Shown here: positions 7,387 through 17,568 of the stretch, piece by piece
How positions within the stretch are numbered: position 1 is the stretch's first letter
Layout of the letters: each line of letters starts with the position of its first letter
Source of the DNA: Chelatococcus sambhunathii
GTDB lineage: Bacteria > Pseudomonadota > Alphaproteobacteria > Rhizobiales > Methylopilaceae
Direction of reading: 5' to 3'
NCBI GenBank assembly: GCA_031316315.1
Contig: JADBEO010000034.1
Span: forward strand, 1 to 46,074
Length of the DNA stretch: 46,074 nt
Made by a program: the position numbers and the translations under genes
The notes under the pieces: model-generated
Seen by the model: the letters and a program-made list of their open reading frames with translations, nothing else
The model's database searches: none
What the model was told of the DNA's origin: nothing

Positions 7387-8067
7387 CCGGGCGACGACGC
7401 TCGTCGGCAGGCGCAGCATGAGGAGGCCGCCGCGCAGCGCGGCCTTGCCCCAGGCGCCGCGCGCGTCTGGATCGACCGGCGCGAGCGCGCGCGACCTCAG
7501 CCGCAGCAGGCGGCGCGAGCCGATGCGGCGGAGAAGGTCCGCCCCAGCCATGGCCGGAAGATTCCGAAACCCGCCCGCCCTGTCGTAGAGCGAGCGGTGA
7601 ACTAGGAGGCCCTGTTCCGGCCGGGGGAGACCTGTGAGCAGCCGAGTGAGGCCTGCGAAGCGCTCCGACAGGCGCGCGCTCGCATCGAAGCTGTCGAGGC
7701 CGAAGGAGAAGGTCAGCGCGCGTCGCTCGGCCTCGCCGCGACGCTCGAGCGTCTCGATCATGGCGGCCGCCTCGCGGTGCCAGCCTTCTTCCAGCACGAC
7801 GCCGGGCTCGAGCACCATCACCCACGGGCCTTTCGCGGTGCGGACGGCGCCGTCGAGAAGAGCGCCGCGGGCCTGCGGGCCGCCGGGAACAGGACCTGCG
7901 ACGCGACAGCCCGCAAGGTCCGCGACTTCGAGCGTCGCGTCGGTGGAGCCGGAGTCGGCGACGATCACGTCACGCACCACGCCGTCCGCCGCAGCCGGGA
8001 CGAGCGAGGCGAGCGTGCGCACGAGTGCGCGCTCGTCGTTTCGGGTCGGGATGACGACGCTCAACAT
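7378..8067 (-). CDS. Glycosyltransferase family 2-like protein lacking the DxD motif
   Basis: A 229-aa protein with the GT-A start MLSVVIPTRNDE and the nucleotide-binding ADSGSTDAT block. Where GT2 enzymes carry the metal-binding Asp-x-Asp (commonly HADT), this one reads VMVLEPGVVLEEGW near residues 83-96, with no Asp. The C-terminal half (AGADLLRRIGSRR) is Arg-rich. The protein is short for a GT2 enzyme. It may use a sugar donor in an unusual way or be non-catalytic. The 3' end overlaps moaB by 9 nt in the convergent direction. Confidence 0.75.
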   Translation of the reverse strand: MLSVVIPTRNDERALVRTLASLVPAAADGVVRDVIVADSGSTDATLEVADLAGCRVAGPVPGGPQARGALLDGAVRTAKGPWVMVLEPGVVLEEGWHREAAAMIETLERRGEAERRALTFSFGLDSFDASARLSERFAGLTRLLTGLPRPEQGLLVHRSLYDRAGGFRNLPAMAGADLLRRIGSRRLLRLRSRALAPVDPDARGAWGKAALRGGLLMLRLPTSVVARLG

Positions 8068-8185
8068 GCCGCAATCCGTAGCACGTCAGCGGTTTGCTGT
8101 CCGTTGCGCCATTGCGCCGCTGTCCCGGAAAGAGACGGCGGCGAATGTTCTTGATCTGTTCCGTCTGCCGCCCTAAGTTCTGGGC

Positions 8186-9322
8186 ATGTCGCTGCCGCTC
8201 CCCTCTCTGGTCTTCCGGACAGCTCCCGAAACCGCCGTGTCGCATGAGCGGCGGCGCGGGCGCGGCGTGGTCTCGAACGCCTCCGGCCGGTTCGAGCCTT
8301 ACCAGCGCACGATCGAGGACGATGGCTGGGATGGTCTCGCCGACCTGCCGCCGTTCAAGACGGACGTGACGCTGGAGACCGCGCGCACCGCGATCACCCG
8401 CAACCAGTCGCCAGACATCGCCTTCGACCGGTCGATCAATCCATATCGCGGCTGCGAGCACGGCTGCGTCTACTGCTTCGCCCGGCCGACCCACGCCTTT
8501 CTCGGCCTGTCGCCCGGGCTCGATTTCGAAAGCAAGCTGACGGCCAAGCCCAATGTCGCCGAACTGCTGCGGCGGGAGCTCGCCGCGCCGAACTACAAGC
8601 CGCGCACCATCGCGCTCGGCACCAACACCGACCCGTACCAGCCGATCGAGCGCACTCACCGGCTGACGCGCAAGATCCTCGAGGTGCTGGAGGAAACGCA
8701 CCACCCGGTCGGCATCGTCACCAAGTCGGCGCTGGTGCTGCGCGACATCGACATTCTGGCCCGCATGGCGGCGCAGGGGCTGGCGAAGGTTGCGATCTCG
8801 ATCACCACGCTCGATCCGAAGCTCGCCCGCGACATGGAGCCGAGGGCGCCGACCCCCGCGCGGCGGCTCGAGACTGTGCGCACGCTGGTCGCCGCGGGAA
8901 TTCCCGTGACGGTGCTGACGGCCCCGATCATCCCCTCGCTCAACGACCACGAGATCGACCGGCTGCTTGAGGCCGCGCACGCCTCGGGCGCGAGCGAGGC
9001 CGGCTATGTGCTGCTGCGGCTGCCGAACGAGATCAAGGACCTCGTCCGGGAATGGCTGCTGGAGCGCCATCCGGAGAAGATGCGCCGCATCCTGTCCCTG
9101 GTGAAGGATACGCGGGGCGGCAAACTGTACGACTCCGGCTGGGGCGTTCGGCAGACCGGCGAAGGCCCGGTCGCCTGGACGATCGGCCGCCGCTTCGAAC
9201 TCGCCGCCCGCAGGCTGAAGCTCGACCGGCGGCATCTTCGCCTCAGGACCGACCTGTTCACGCCGCCGCCGAGGACGGGGCGCGGCGGGCAGGCGTCTGA
9301 GGACCAGCTCAGCCTGTTCTGA
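8186..9322 (+). CDS. Radical SAM protein, PA0069/SplB-like family
   Basis: A 378-aa protein. The radical SAM cluster motif CEHGCVYCFAR (Cys-x3-Cys-x2-Cys) follows SINPYRG, and the segment HAFLGLSPGLDFESKL is typical of the Rv2578c/PA0069 group distantly related to spore photoproduct lyase. Members bind [4Fe-4S] and SAM; their substrate is unknown. Other conserved stretches are GTNTDPYQP and TKSALVLRDID. The gene is divergent from the glycosyltransferase gene with a gap of about 120 bp. The ATG at 8186 is the first good start. Confidence 0.88.
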   Translation: MSLPLPSLVFRTAPETAVSHERRRGRGVVSNASGRFEPYQRTIEDDGWDGLADLPPFKTDVTLETARTAITRNQSPDIAFDRSINPYRGCEHGCVYCFARPTHAFLGLSPGLDFESKLTAKPNVAELLRRELAAPNYKPRTIALGTNTDPYQPIERTHRLTRKILEVLEETHHPVGIVTKSALVLRDIDILARMAAQGLAKVAISITTLDPKLARDMEPRAPTPARRLETVRTLVAAGIPVTVLTAPIIPSLNDHEIDRLLEAAHASGASEAGYVLLRLPNEIKDLVREWLLERHPEKMRRILSLVKDTRGGKLYDSGWGVRQTGEGPVAWTIGRRFELAARRLKLDRRHLRLRTDLFTPPPRTGRGGQASEDQLSLF

Positions 9323-9343
9323 GCGGGCGATGCGGCGCTTCGG

Positions 9344-9853
9344 TCAATAGGCGGAGAACTTTTCCTTCATTGCGTCCTCCTCCTGCCGGACGCGGCGCCA
9401 GAGCAGGACGCAGTAGAACGGCAGACCGGCCAGCAGCGTGACGAAGCCGTGCATGGCGAGGGCGAAGCCGATGAGTTCGGGGAGGATGTTCAGCACATAG
9501 TTCGGGTGGCGCGCGTAACGGTAAATCCCGCCTGAGACCAGCCGATGCTCAAGCGACAGGATGAGCTTGACGGTCCATTGCGGGCCGAGCGCGCGCAGGA
9601 CGAGCAGCAGCGAGATCATGCCGAAGGCGTAGATCGCGAGGCCCGCCGCGCTGATCCAGTCGAACGCCGCGCCCCTCAGCGAGCCTTCCGCGATCGCGGC
9701 GAGATAGAAGGCCGTATGCGCGACGGCGAGCAGACGGGAATTGGCGGCGCCCAGCTCCACGGCGCCGGCGCCCTTCAACCGCTTTTCGTTGCGGATCGAG
9801 ACGGCGAGCGTGGCGAGGCGGAATAAGACCGCGGCGACGGCGAAGAGCAGCAA
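9344..9853 (-). CDS. ICMT/phospholipid methyltransferase-like membrane protein
   Basis: About 169 aa, strongly hydrophobic, with four to five likely membrane helices. The C-terminal motif [14 protein letters not shown] followed by [11 protein letters not shown] is the SAM-binding signature shared by isoprenylcysteine carboxyl methyltransferases and related membrane methyltransferases. Bacterial substrates are mostly unknown. The first usable start is a TTG at 9853, inside a hydrophobic stretch; the frame stays open upstream with no ATG, so the N-terminus is uncertain. It is convergent with the radical SAM gene (21 bp apart). Confidence 0.78.
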   Translation of the reverse strand: MLLFAVAAVLFRLATLAVSIRNEKRLKGAGAVELGAANSRLLAVAHTAFYLAAIAEGSLRGAAFDWISAAGLAIYAFGMISLLLVLRALGPQWTVKLILSLEHRLVSGGIYRYARHPNYVLNILPELIGFALAMHGFVTLLAGLPFYCVLLWRRVRQEEDAMKEKFSAY

Positions 9854-9982
9854 TGCTGCGCCTCGGTTGACGGCGAGAAAGAGCGGCAGGCCCTCGATAG
9901 CGCGAACCCGTCCGTCGACGGAAGCGCGGACGCGGCGCCTCGCCCCTCGTCGGCGGCGGACGAATCGTCCATCGTGCGCGGC

Positions 9983-10675
9983 ATGCGGAAGTCAGCTCAG
10001 ACGCCGGCCGCGGCGGCCCGTCTCGTCGCCGGGCCCGGCAAGCTCATCCAGCTGGTCGCGACCTTCAGACGCGAGACAGCGGCGATGAAGGCCGGCCGGC
10101 AGGTCGTCGCCGGCGTCGACGAGGCCGGCCGAGGCCCGCTCGCCGGGCCGGTCGTCGCGGCCGCCGTGGTGCTCGATCCGAAGCGCCGGCCCAAGGGCCT
10201 CGCGGACTCCAAGACGCTGACGGCCGAGCGGCGCGAAGAGCTGTTCGCCGAGATCATGGCGACGGCCTCGGTCTCCTTCGTCGCGGCCTCCACGGCGCGA
10301 ATCGAGGCGCTCAACATCCGCGGCGCGACGCTCTGGGCGATGTCGCGCGCGGTCGCGGGTCTCAACCGCCAGCCGGACGTCGCCTTCATCGACGGGCGCG
10401 ATACGCCGCCGGGCCTCGCCTGCGAGGCGGAGGCGGTGATCGGCGGCGACGGCCTGGTGATGTCGATCGCGGCCGCCTCGATCGTCGCCAAGGTGGTGCG
10501 CGACCGGATGATGCGCCGCCTCGCGCAGGATTTTCCGGACTACGGCTTCGAGCGCCACATGGGCTACGGCACGCCCGAGCATCTCGCCGCCCTGTCCCGC
10601 GTCGGCCCCTGCGCGCATCACCGCCGCGGCTTCGCGCCGGTCGCCGCGCTGCTCGCAGCGCAAGCCGCGGCCTGA
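9983..10675 (+). CDS. rnhB: Ribonuclease HII
   Basis: A 230-aa RNase HII, which cuts the RNA strand of RNA-DNA hybrids and initiates removal of misincorporated ribonucleotides. Catalytic carboxylates are visible in [15 protein letters not shown], the FIDGRD segment and [11 protein letters not shown]. It ends with the family pattern [14 protein letters not shown]. The N-terminus is about 35 residues longer than the catalytic core needs, so an internal Met at about 10085 is an alternative start. Confidence 0.95.
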   Translation: MRKSAQTPAAAARLVAGPGKLIQLVATFRRETAAMKAGRQVVAGVDEAGRGPLAGPVVAAAVVLDPKRRPKGLADSKTLTAERREELFAEIMATASVSFVAASTARIEALNIRGATLWAMSRAVAGLNRQPDVAFIDGRDTPPGLACEAEAVIGGDGLVMSIAAASIVAKVVRDRMMRRLAQDFPDYGFERHMGYGTPEHLAALSRVGPCAHHRRGFAPVAALLAAQAAA

Positions 10676-10730
10676 AACCCGGGGAACGTTTCGCGCCCGG
10701 CCGCTTCCGGTCGGTGAAACGGAGGACGAG

Positions 10731-11225
10731 ATGCCGGTGACGCTGAAAGGCTCGTGCCGCTGCGGCGGGGTGACGTTCGAGGTCGAGAGCTCGGCGCCCG
10801 TCCCCTATCAGCTCTGCTACTGCTCGATCTGCCGCAAGACGGCGGGCGGCGGCGGATACGCCATCAACCTGTCGGCCGACGCGCGCACGCTGAAGCTCGG
10901 CGGCGACGCGGCGCCCTCGGTCTATCACGCCGAGATCGCCGACGAGGACGGCGCCTGCGAACGCTCGCCCGCCGAGCGCAACTTCTGCCCGCGCTGCGGG
11001 ACGGCGCTCTGGCTGTTCGACCCGCGCTGGCCGGAGCTGCTGCACCCTTTCGCCTCGGCGATCGACAGCGAGCTGCCGAAGCCGCCGGAGAAGACGCACC
11101 TGATGCTGCGCTACAAGGCCGACTGGGTAGAGCCGGACGTCGGCCCCGGCGATCGCATCCACGATCTTTATCCAGAGGAGTCGATCGAGCAGTGGCACCG
11201 GCGGCACGGGCTCTGGGTCGATTGA
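10731..11225 (+). CDS. GFA (Gfa/CENP-V) zinc-binding family protein
   Basis: A 164-aa protein with the family's zinc ligands: SCRCGGV at the start, CYCSICRK near residue 30 and FCPRCGT near residue 85. Proteins of this fold include enzymes proposed to act on S-hydroxymethylglutathione, but most are uncharacterised. It is plus strand, 55 bp after rnhB, with GGAGG shortly before the ATG. A second, shorter member is at 25582-25908. Confidence 0.88.
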   Translation: MPVTLKGSCRCGGVTFEVESSAPVPYQLCYCSICRKTAGGGGYAINLSADARTLKLGGDAAPSVYHAEIADEDGACERSPAERNFCPRCGTALWLFDPRWPELLHPFASAIDSELPKPPEKTHLMLRYKADWVEPDVGPGDRIHDLYPEESIEQWHRRHGLWVD

Positions 11226-11237
11226 TCCGCAGCCTTC

Positions 11238-11290
11238 GTGGCTGGACTTGATCCGGCGATCCGTCGGCCGGGAGGGGGCGAGCATGACGG
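11238..11290. repeat. Degenerate copy of the CCGGATC intergenic repeat
   Basis: GGACTTGATCCGGCGATCC followed by GAGCATGAC resembles the better copy at 18968-19048. The palindrome is broken here. It lies between the GFA and ccrM genes. Confidence 0.5.
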
Positions 11291-11327
11291 AGGAAGACGC
11301 GCGTCAACCTTCCATTCACCCTGTTCC

Positions 11328-11361
11328 TTGACCCGCGCTTTACGTTACCGAACGCAGAATC
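11328..11361 (+). promoter_or_regulatory. Candidate ccrM promoter with a GANTC site
   Basis: A TTGACC -35 (11328-11333) lies 17 nt before a weak AACGCA -10 (11351-11356), followed immediately by GAATC (11357-11361), a GANTC methylation target for CcrM itself. The arrangement would place the methyl site near the transcription start. The -10 match is poor, so this is a candidate only. Confidence 0.4.
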
Positions 11362-11383
11362 AGGCCCGTCAAAGCGTAGATAG

Positions 11384-12520
<1,137 letters not shown>

Positions 12521-12640
12521 CCGGCCCGCGCAAGAGCGGCACGGAAGCGGGCTACGTCGATACGTAGTTGTACTTTATTGCTATCATAGGTTGCGCGTCA
12601 TAGCCTCTCGCCGTGAATGCACGCGGGGAACGGGTGGCCG

Positions 12641-13636
12641 ATGTCGACATCCATGTACGGCTTTACAAAGCGTACGATCGCCGAATTCGAGGCTTGGATC
12701 GCCGGCGTCAGTGTCGCGCGCACCATTAGATTCGTTCAGATCCACCATACTTGGGTGCCGAGCTATGCCCAGTTTAGCGGCGGCAATCACTTCGACATGC
12801 AGCGCGGGATGAAGACGTATCATGTCTCGCACAATGGATGGTCCGACATCGGCCAGCATCTCTCGATCTTCCCGGACGGCGCGATCCTGACGGGTCGCGC
12901 GCTGAACTCCTCCCCAGCATGCATTTACCAGAACAATGCGAACGCGATCTGCATCGAGAATGTCGGCGATTTCGATTCCGGACGAGATGCGATGACCGCG
13001 GACCAGCGAACCGCGATTATCCGGGCGACCGCCGCTCTCCTGAAGCGGTTTGGGATGGTCGCGCGTGACTCGACCGGCATCGTCTATCATCACTGGTTCG
13101 ACCTAAATACCGGCGCGAGAACAAACGGCTCCGGCTCGACTAAGAGCTGCCCCGGAACGAACTTCTTCGGCGGAAACAAGGTCGCGAACTTCAACGCGAA
13201 CTTTCTGCCGCCGGTGCTAGCGGCCCTCGCGGGCGGAGCGCCGCCGATCGCGCCAGCCGCGGTCGGCGGGATCATCAAGTTCGCCTACGTCGACGCTGAC
13301 TTTCTCAACATCCGCAGCGGCCCGGCCACAGCGAACCCGACTATCTCGGCCAATGGCCGTGTGGAGTTGGGCTCTGTCGTTCGGGTGTTCCAGATCCAGA
13401 ACGACTGGTACAAGATCTCAAGCTCGCAACAGCACTGGATCTACGGTCGGCTCACCCACGACGTGACGCCAAAGACAGTGAATACCGACGACACAAACGC
13501 CCGGTCTGGCCCTGGGACAGCGTTCGCGATCGTAAAAACCTTCCAGAGTGGCGATGCTGTTTTCGTGCATGAAGCGCAAAACGGCTGGTCTCGCGTCGCG
13601 CCGGACCTCTGGATCAAGAGCACGCTGCTGTCCTGA
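12641..13636 (+). CDS. N-acetylmuramoyl-L-alanine amidase with two SH3b domains
   Basis: About 331 aa. The N-terminal half is an amidase/PGRP-like domain: IHHTW, then WSDIGQHLSIFPDG, VYHHWFD and KSCPGTNFFGG supply the expected His, His and Cys zinc ligands. It would cleave the bond between muramic acid and the stem peptide. A linker (GGAPPIAPAAVGG) leads to two bacterial SH3 domains marked by LNIRSGPAT and NARSGPGTAF, which usually bind cell wall. No signal peptide is visible, so export would need another route, as for phage endolysins. It lies inside the ccrM tail duplication. The ATG at 12641 is chosen; one at 12617 is also possible. Confidence 0.85.
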   Translation: MSTSMYGFTKRTIAEFEAWIAGVSVARTIRFVQIHHTWVPSYAQFSGGNHFDMQRGMKTYHVSHNGWSDIGQHLSIFPDGAILTGRALNSSPACIYQNNANAICIENVGDFDSGRDAMTADQRTAIIRATAALLKRFGMVARDSTGIVYHHWFDLNTGARTNGSGSTKSCPGTNFFGGNKVANFNANFLPPVLAALAGGAPPIAPAAVGGIIKFAYVDADFLNIRSGPATANPTISANGRVELGSVVRVFQIQNDWYKISSSQQHWIYGRLTHDVTPKTVNTDDTNARSGPGTAFAIVKTFQSGDAVFVHEAQNGWSRVAPDLWIKSTLLS

Positions 13637-13802
13637 GGCTTGCCCGCCACCCAGCGGTCACCGCTCGCCCCTCTGGGCGACACAGCTTGCGCCAGCGAAC
13701 GGCGGAACACTGATCGGAAGGGGCCGTCGACGAACCGCAGCCGTCACGGGGCGTTGGTGGCGCACTCATTTACGAAAGTGCAGTTGTCTGGATCCGCAGG
13801 TT

Positions 13803-13846
13803 CACCGCATCGGCGCCGTCGTTCAGGGCCGCGAGGCCTGCAACGG
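13803..13846 (+). repeat. 44-bp direct repeat, right copy
   Basis: Exact match to 12392-12435. It marks the right boundary of the amidase-carrying unit and the first 44 bp of the ccrM remnant. Confidence 0.9.
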
Positions 13847-13931
13847 GTGGACCTTCTGGCATGTGCCGGGCCCGGTTGGGCTTGTTCCGATCGACAGCTT
13901 TCGCGACGCCCTGCGCGCGGAGCAGGGGTGA
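13803..13931 (+). pseudogene. Displaced ccrM 3'-end remnant
   Basis: This 129-bp segment aligns without gaps to the end of ccrM (12392-12520, 115 of 129 positions identical) and still ends with a stop at the same place. It encodes [15 protein letters not shown] and, further on, [18 protein letters not shown] in place of [18 protein letters not shown]. Nothing upstream of 13803 resembles ccrM, so it cannot make a methyltransferase. Most differences are synonymous, which points to homologous divergence between two alleles and not to decay. Confidence 0.9.
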
Positions 13932-14012
13932 GGACGCCGCAAGCAAGCGCTAACCAATCGCAGCCATGATGCGCTTATGCCGCAGGGGGCGGCATGACTG
14001 CGGAAGGTCGCC

Positions 14013-15701
14013 ATGCCCGGATTCTCGCTGCGCGCGTCGCTGATCGCGCTGTCCGCCCTGTCGCTGGCGCTGGCAGTGGGGCTCGGGACGGCGTCCCTGC
14101 ACGGGCTTCAGGCCGTCCAGGCGGGCGCGGAAGACCTGCGCGGAAATCTGCGGGACCGGCTCGACAACGCGGCCGGCATGGCGATCGCCTTCAATCGGAT
14201 GCGGGTCGCCGAGGCGCAGCATGTCGCGACCTCGAACGCGCCGGAGAAGCAGGACGCTCTCGGGGCGATCCAGACGGCGCAGGGCGACTTCGTCAAGCGG
14301 GCAGACGCCTACAAGGCGTCGCTCGGGCCGGAGGACGAGCAGGAGGCCAGACTCCTGACGAGCCTCGTCGGCGGCTTCGAGACCTACGAGCAGCTCGACG
14401 CGCAGTTCATCGAATTTTCCTCCACCTATCGCGAGATCGACGCGGGAGCGCTGTTCACCGGCGCAATGAAGCAGCGCGCCAAACCGATCGAGAACGCCAT
14501 CGACGAGTTGATGTCGCTGAGCGCGCTCTCAGCGGACGGCGCCGAGGCCGCGGCCGTCGCCACCTACTCGCGTTCATGGTGGCTGGCGCTCTTCTTCCTG
14601 ATCGGCGCCCTCGCCGTCTCGCTCGGTCAATGCGTCTTCGCGCTCTTCGGCGTCAGCCGGCCGCTCGACCGCATCCGCGCCGTCATGACGAAGGTGGCGG
14701 GAGGCGACCTCGAGGTCGAGGTGCCCTACGCCGGCCGCCGGCACGAGATCGGGGCGATGGCGCGCGCCGTCGAGGCGTTCAAGCAGGACCTCGTTCATGC
14801 GCGCGAGCTCGAAAGCGAGAACGCCCTCGCAAAGGCCGGCGTCGAGGCGCAGCGCAGGGCCGCCTCGCTCGCCCTCGCCGACCAGTTCGAAGGCGCGATC
14901 GGCGGGATCATCGCCACGGTGTCTGCGGCCTCGACCGAGCTTGCGGCGACGGCCCGCTCGATGGCGACGACCGCCGACCGCACCGCCACGCAGTCGGGCC
15001 GCGTCGCGGAGGCGGCGGAACAAGCGGCCGCCGACGTCGACGGCGTCACCGCCTCGACAGAAGAACTCGGCCATTCGGTCGAGGAGATCGGCCGGCAGGC
15101 CATCGACGCGGCCCGCCTCGCCCAGCAGACGGTCGAGGACGCCGCGCGCACCGGCCAGCTCGTGCGCGATCTCAGCGAGGCGGCGCGGCGCATCGGCGAC
15201 GTCGTGGACCTGATCTCCGACATCGCGGCCCAGACCAACCTGCTCGCGCTCAACGCGACCATCGAGGCGGCGCGGGCGGGCGAGGCCGGCCGCGGCTTCG
15301 CCGTCGTCGCTCAGGAGGTGAAGACGCTCGCAACCCAGACCGCCAACGCAACCGCCGAGATCACCCGCCAGATCGGCGCGACCCAGAATGCGACGCGCGA
15401 CGCGGTCGACGCCATCGAGGAGATCAGCGGCCGCATCCGCGCGATGAGCGAGACGGCGGACGCGATCGCCTCGGCCGTCGGGCGCCAGGAGGTCGCGACG
15501 CGCGACATCGCTCAGCGCGTCTCGCTCGCGGCGACCGGCACGGGCGACATCAAGACCGGCATCTCCGAGGTCGCCAACGCGACCGACGAGACCGGCGCGG
15601 CCGCGAGCCAGGTGCTGGAGGCCGCCTCCGACCTCTCGCGCCAGTCCGAAAGTCTCGCCACCGAGCTCGGCCGGTTCATGTCGGCGGTGCGCGCGGCCTG
15701 A
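14013..15701 (+). CDS. Methyl-accepting chemotaxis protein
   Basis: A 562-aa receptor. An N-terminal membrane helix ([17 protein letters not shown]) and a second ([17 protein letters not shown], near residue 190) bound a periplasmic four-helix-type sensor of about 150 residues. A HAMP domain follows ([20 protein letters not shown]), then the signalling coiled coil with the conserved hairpin tip [20 protein letters not shown]. It would relay ligand binding to CheA/CheW. No che genes are nearby, so it is an orphan receptor. GGAAGG precedes the ATG at 14013. The 3' end overlaps mutY by 26 bp in the convergent direction. Confidence 0.95.
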   Translation: MPGFSLRASLIALSALSLALAVGLGTASLHGLQAVQAGAEDLRGNLRDRLDNAAGMAIAFNRMRVAEAQHVATSNAPEKQDALGAIQTAQGDFVKRADAYKASLGPEDEQEARLLTSLVGGFETYEQLDAQFIEFSSTYREIDAGALFTGAMKQRAKPIENAIDELMSLSALSADGAEAAAVATYSRSWWLALFFLIGALAVSLGQCVFALFGVSRPLDRIRAVMTKVAGGDLEVEVPYAGRRHEIGAMARAVEAFKQDLVHARELESENALAKAGVEAQRRAASLALADQFEGAIGGIIATVSAASTELAATARSMATTADRTATQSGRVAEAAEQAAADVDGVTASTEELGHSVEEIGRQAIDAARLAQQTVEDAARTGQLVRDLSEAARRIGDVVDLISDIAAQTNLLALNATIEAARAGEAGRGFAVVAQEVKTLATQTANATAEITRQIGATQNATRDAVDAIEEISGRIRAMSETADAIASAVGRQEVATRDIAQRVSLAATGTGDIKTGISEVANATDETGAAASQVLEAASDLSRQSESLATELGRFMSAVRAA

Positions 15702-16770
15702 GCCGATCGCCGAGGGCGTGCGCGAGCGCCTTCCGAAAGACCGTCGGCAGGGCCTCCTCGCCGAGACGCTCGACCGGCACCCACCGCGCGCCTGACGGCG
15801 CCTGCGAGCCGGCGGGCGCGCTGGCGACCAGCACCGCTAGCTCCAGCACGAAATGCGTGAAGACGTGCGTCGCGACGCCCGGCGTCCGACGCCAGGCGGC
15901 GGCGAGCGGCGCCTCGGCCGCAAGCGCCGCAAGCGGTGCGGACAGGTCGACGTCTTCGGACCAGCGCCCGGTCGGCGTCTCCGCCATGCCGCCGAGCAGC
16001 CCTTTCGCCGGACGGTCCCGCAGGAGGATCGCGCCATCCGCCCGCTCGGCGACGAAGGCGACGCCATAGCGCGTCGGGCGCGCCGTCTTCGGCGTCTTGC
16101 GCGGATAGGTCTCCGGCGCGCCCTGCGAGCGGGCGAGACAGGCGTCGCTCCACGGGCAGAGCGCGCAGGCGGGCTTTCTCGGCGTGCAAATCGTCGCGCC
16201 AAGATCCATCATCGCCTGCGCGAAATCGCCATGCCGCGAAACAGGGGCAAGCGTCGCGGCGAGGCGGCGGATCTCGGGCTTCGCGCCCGGCAGCGGCGCC
16301 TCGAGCGCGAACAGCCGCGAAACCACCCGCTCGACATTGCCGTCGACGACCGTCGCCGGCCGATCGAACGCGATCGCCGCGATCGCGGCCGCCGTATAAG
16401 GGCCGACGCCGGGCAGGGCGAGCAGCGCCGCCTCGCTGTCCGGAAACCGCCCGCCGTGCCGCTCCAACACCGCCTTCGCGCAGGCGTGCAGGTTGCGGGC
16501 GCGGGAGTAATAGCCGAGCCCGGCCCAGAGCTTCAGCACCTCGTCGAGCGAAGCGGCGGCGAGGCTTTGGATGTCCGGGAAGCGCTGGAGGAAGCGCAGG
16601 AAGTAGGGGCCGGCGGCTTTCACCGTCGTCTGCTGAAGCATGATCTCGGAGAGCCACACCCGGTACGGCTCCGCACTCGCGCCCCGTTCGGCCCGCCACG
16701 GCAGCTTGCGGCGATGGCGGTTGTACCAGGCGAGCAATGCCGTCGGATCGGGAGCGACTGGCAACGCCAT
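15676..16770 (-). CDS. mutY: A/G-specific adenine DNA glycosylase MutY
   Basis: A 364-aa base-excision repair enzyme that removes adenine mispaired with 8-oxoguanine. Seen are SEIMLQQT (Glu42), the helix-hairpin-helix [11 protein letters not shown] near 119-129, VDGNVERV with catalytic Asp143, and the [4Fe-4S] ligands Cys195, 202, 205 and 211 (C-x6-C-x2-C-x5-C). The C-terminal NUDIX-like domain that reads 8-oxoG starts around residue 235. The start codon overlaps the stop of the upstream PIN gene by one base (TGATG), so translation is probably coupled. Confidence 0.96.
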   Translation of the reverse strand: MALPVAPDPTALLAWYNRHRRKLPWRAERGASAEPYRVWLSEIMLQQTTVKAAGPYFLRFLQRFPDIQSLAAASLDEVLKLWAGLGYYSRARNLHACAKAVLERHGGRFPDSEAALLALPGVGPYTAAAIAAIAFDRPATVVDGNVERVVSRLFALEAPLPGAKPEIRRLAATLAPVSRHGDFAQAMMDLGATICTPRKPACALCPWSDACLARSQGAPETYPRKTPKTARPTRYGVAFVAERADGAILLRDRPAKGLLGGMAETPTGRWSEDVDLSAPLAALAAEAPLAAAWRRTPGVATHVFTHFVLELAVLVASAPAGSQAPSGARWVPVERLGEEALPTVFRKALAHALGDRLRPRAPPT

Positions 16771-17222
16771 CAGCGGGCCGATCGGACGAAGTCGAAACTG
16801 AGGGCGCGCCGACCTGCGTTCAGGGCCGCGACGCAGAGCTGGATATCATCGCTCAGAATAACGGCCTCGCGCGACTGCGCGACGAGAGCGGCGGCGTCGG
16901 TCAAGCCGAGGCGGGAATAATCCGGATGAGCGACAGCGGAGCGGCTAGGGACGAATTGCTCTTCATGCTTTCGGATCAACGCCGCCAGCATCTGGAGGAC
17001 TCTGTCCCGGCGATCGCCCCACAATCCAGCGACCGCCAGATTCGACACCTCCGACAAAACGTTGGGGAGGAGGACGACCCGGGCGGGCGTCATGAACTCG
17101 ACGAGTGCGGCGTAGTCATATTGATCGTAGCGGCTGAGACGCTTGTGAGTTGCGATCATCTCCGGGTCGGCGTCGCCCACGACGCGCAACACCAGCACGT
17201 TGGCGTCTGGAAGAAGGATCAA
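16770..17222 (-). CDS. PIN-domain nuclease-like protein
   Basis: A 150-aa protein with the acidic residues of PIN ribonucleases: Asp6 in LLPDANVLV, Glu58 in NVLSEVSNL, Asp109 in GLTDAAAL and Asp125-126 in ILSDDIQL. PIN proteins cut RNA, often as toxins. The partner gene upstream overlaps it by 4 nt (ATGA), and mutY downstream overlaps it by 1 nt, so the three form one coupled string. It differs from the VapC protein at 29210-29647 in length and motifs. Whether it is a toxin is inference. Confidence 0.8.
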   Translation of the reverse strand: MILLPDANVLVLRVVGDADPEMIATHKRLSRYDQYDYAALVEFMTPARVVLLPNVLSEVSNLAVAGLWGDRRDRVLQMLAALIRKHEEQFVPSRSAVAHPDYSRLGLTDAAALVAQSREAVILSDDIQLCVAALNAGRRALSFDFVRSAR

Positions 17223-17497
17223 AAAAGGCCCTTCATCTTGATCGACTGGATCTCGCCATCGCTGTCTCTCAGCGTGACCACGCGGTAGGACCTGGGCGCG
17301 AGCGTGGCGCCGGCGTCGCGGCCTAAAACCGCCTCAGCCAAGACAGCCTCCACCAACGGTCGATTGAAACCGATCGTGACGTGCCAGACCTCGCCCTGCC
17401 GCTCGATCTCTTCCAGCCGAACGTTCGCCAGACCGTCCTCTCCGAACAGCTTCAGAACCGAATTCTTGGCGATCTCCACTGCGGCTGGCGCGTCCAC
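17219..17497 (-). CDS. Small PepSY-like protein, partner of the PIN protein
   Basis: About 92 aa. A GTG at 17497 is chosen because GGAGGA lies eight bases upstream; the longer open frame to 17566 would cross the promoter region. The sequence has an amphipathic helix (AVEIAKNSVLKLFG) followed by a strand-rich part (VWHVTIGFNRP, RSYRVVTLRD, IQSIKMKGLF), an arrangement like PepSY domains. No DNA-binding motif is evident, so it is not a typical antitoxin. It overlaps the PIN gene by 4 nt. Function unknown. Confidence 0.65.
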   Translation of the reverse strand: MDAPAAVEIAKNSVLKLFGEDGLANVRLEEIERQGEVWHVTIGFNRPLVEAVLAEAVLGRDAGATLAPRSYRVVTLRDSDGEIQSIKMKGLF

Positions 17498-17523
17498 TAC
17501 AGATCTCCTCCGGTCGTCGGTGT

Positions 17524-17531
17524 AGTATAAT
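17524..17531. promoter_or_regulatory. Overlapping divergent -10 elements
   Basis: TATAAT on the plus strand (17526-17531) faces the DUF721 gene, and TATACT on the minus strand (17524-17529) faces the PepSY-like/PIN/mutY genes. The two -10 boxes overlap, so the two directions should compete. Neither has a good -35 box at standard spacing. Confidence 0.4.
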
Positions 17532-17568
17532 GGGACACCGGAGGGTTCATAGCCTAAGTGCCGCAATC

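Noticed and set aside
13548-13931. 127-aa plus-strand protein downstream of the amidase
   Set aside because: Its C-terminus is the displaced ccrM tail; the N-terminal part is noncoding sequence read through in frame, with no ribosome-binding site.
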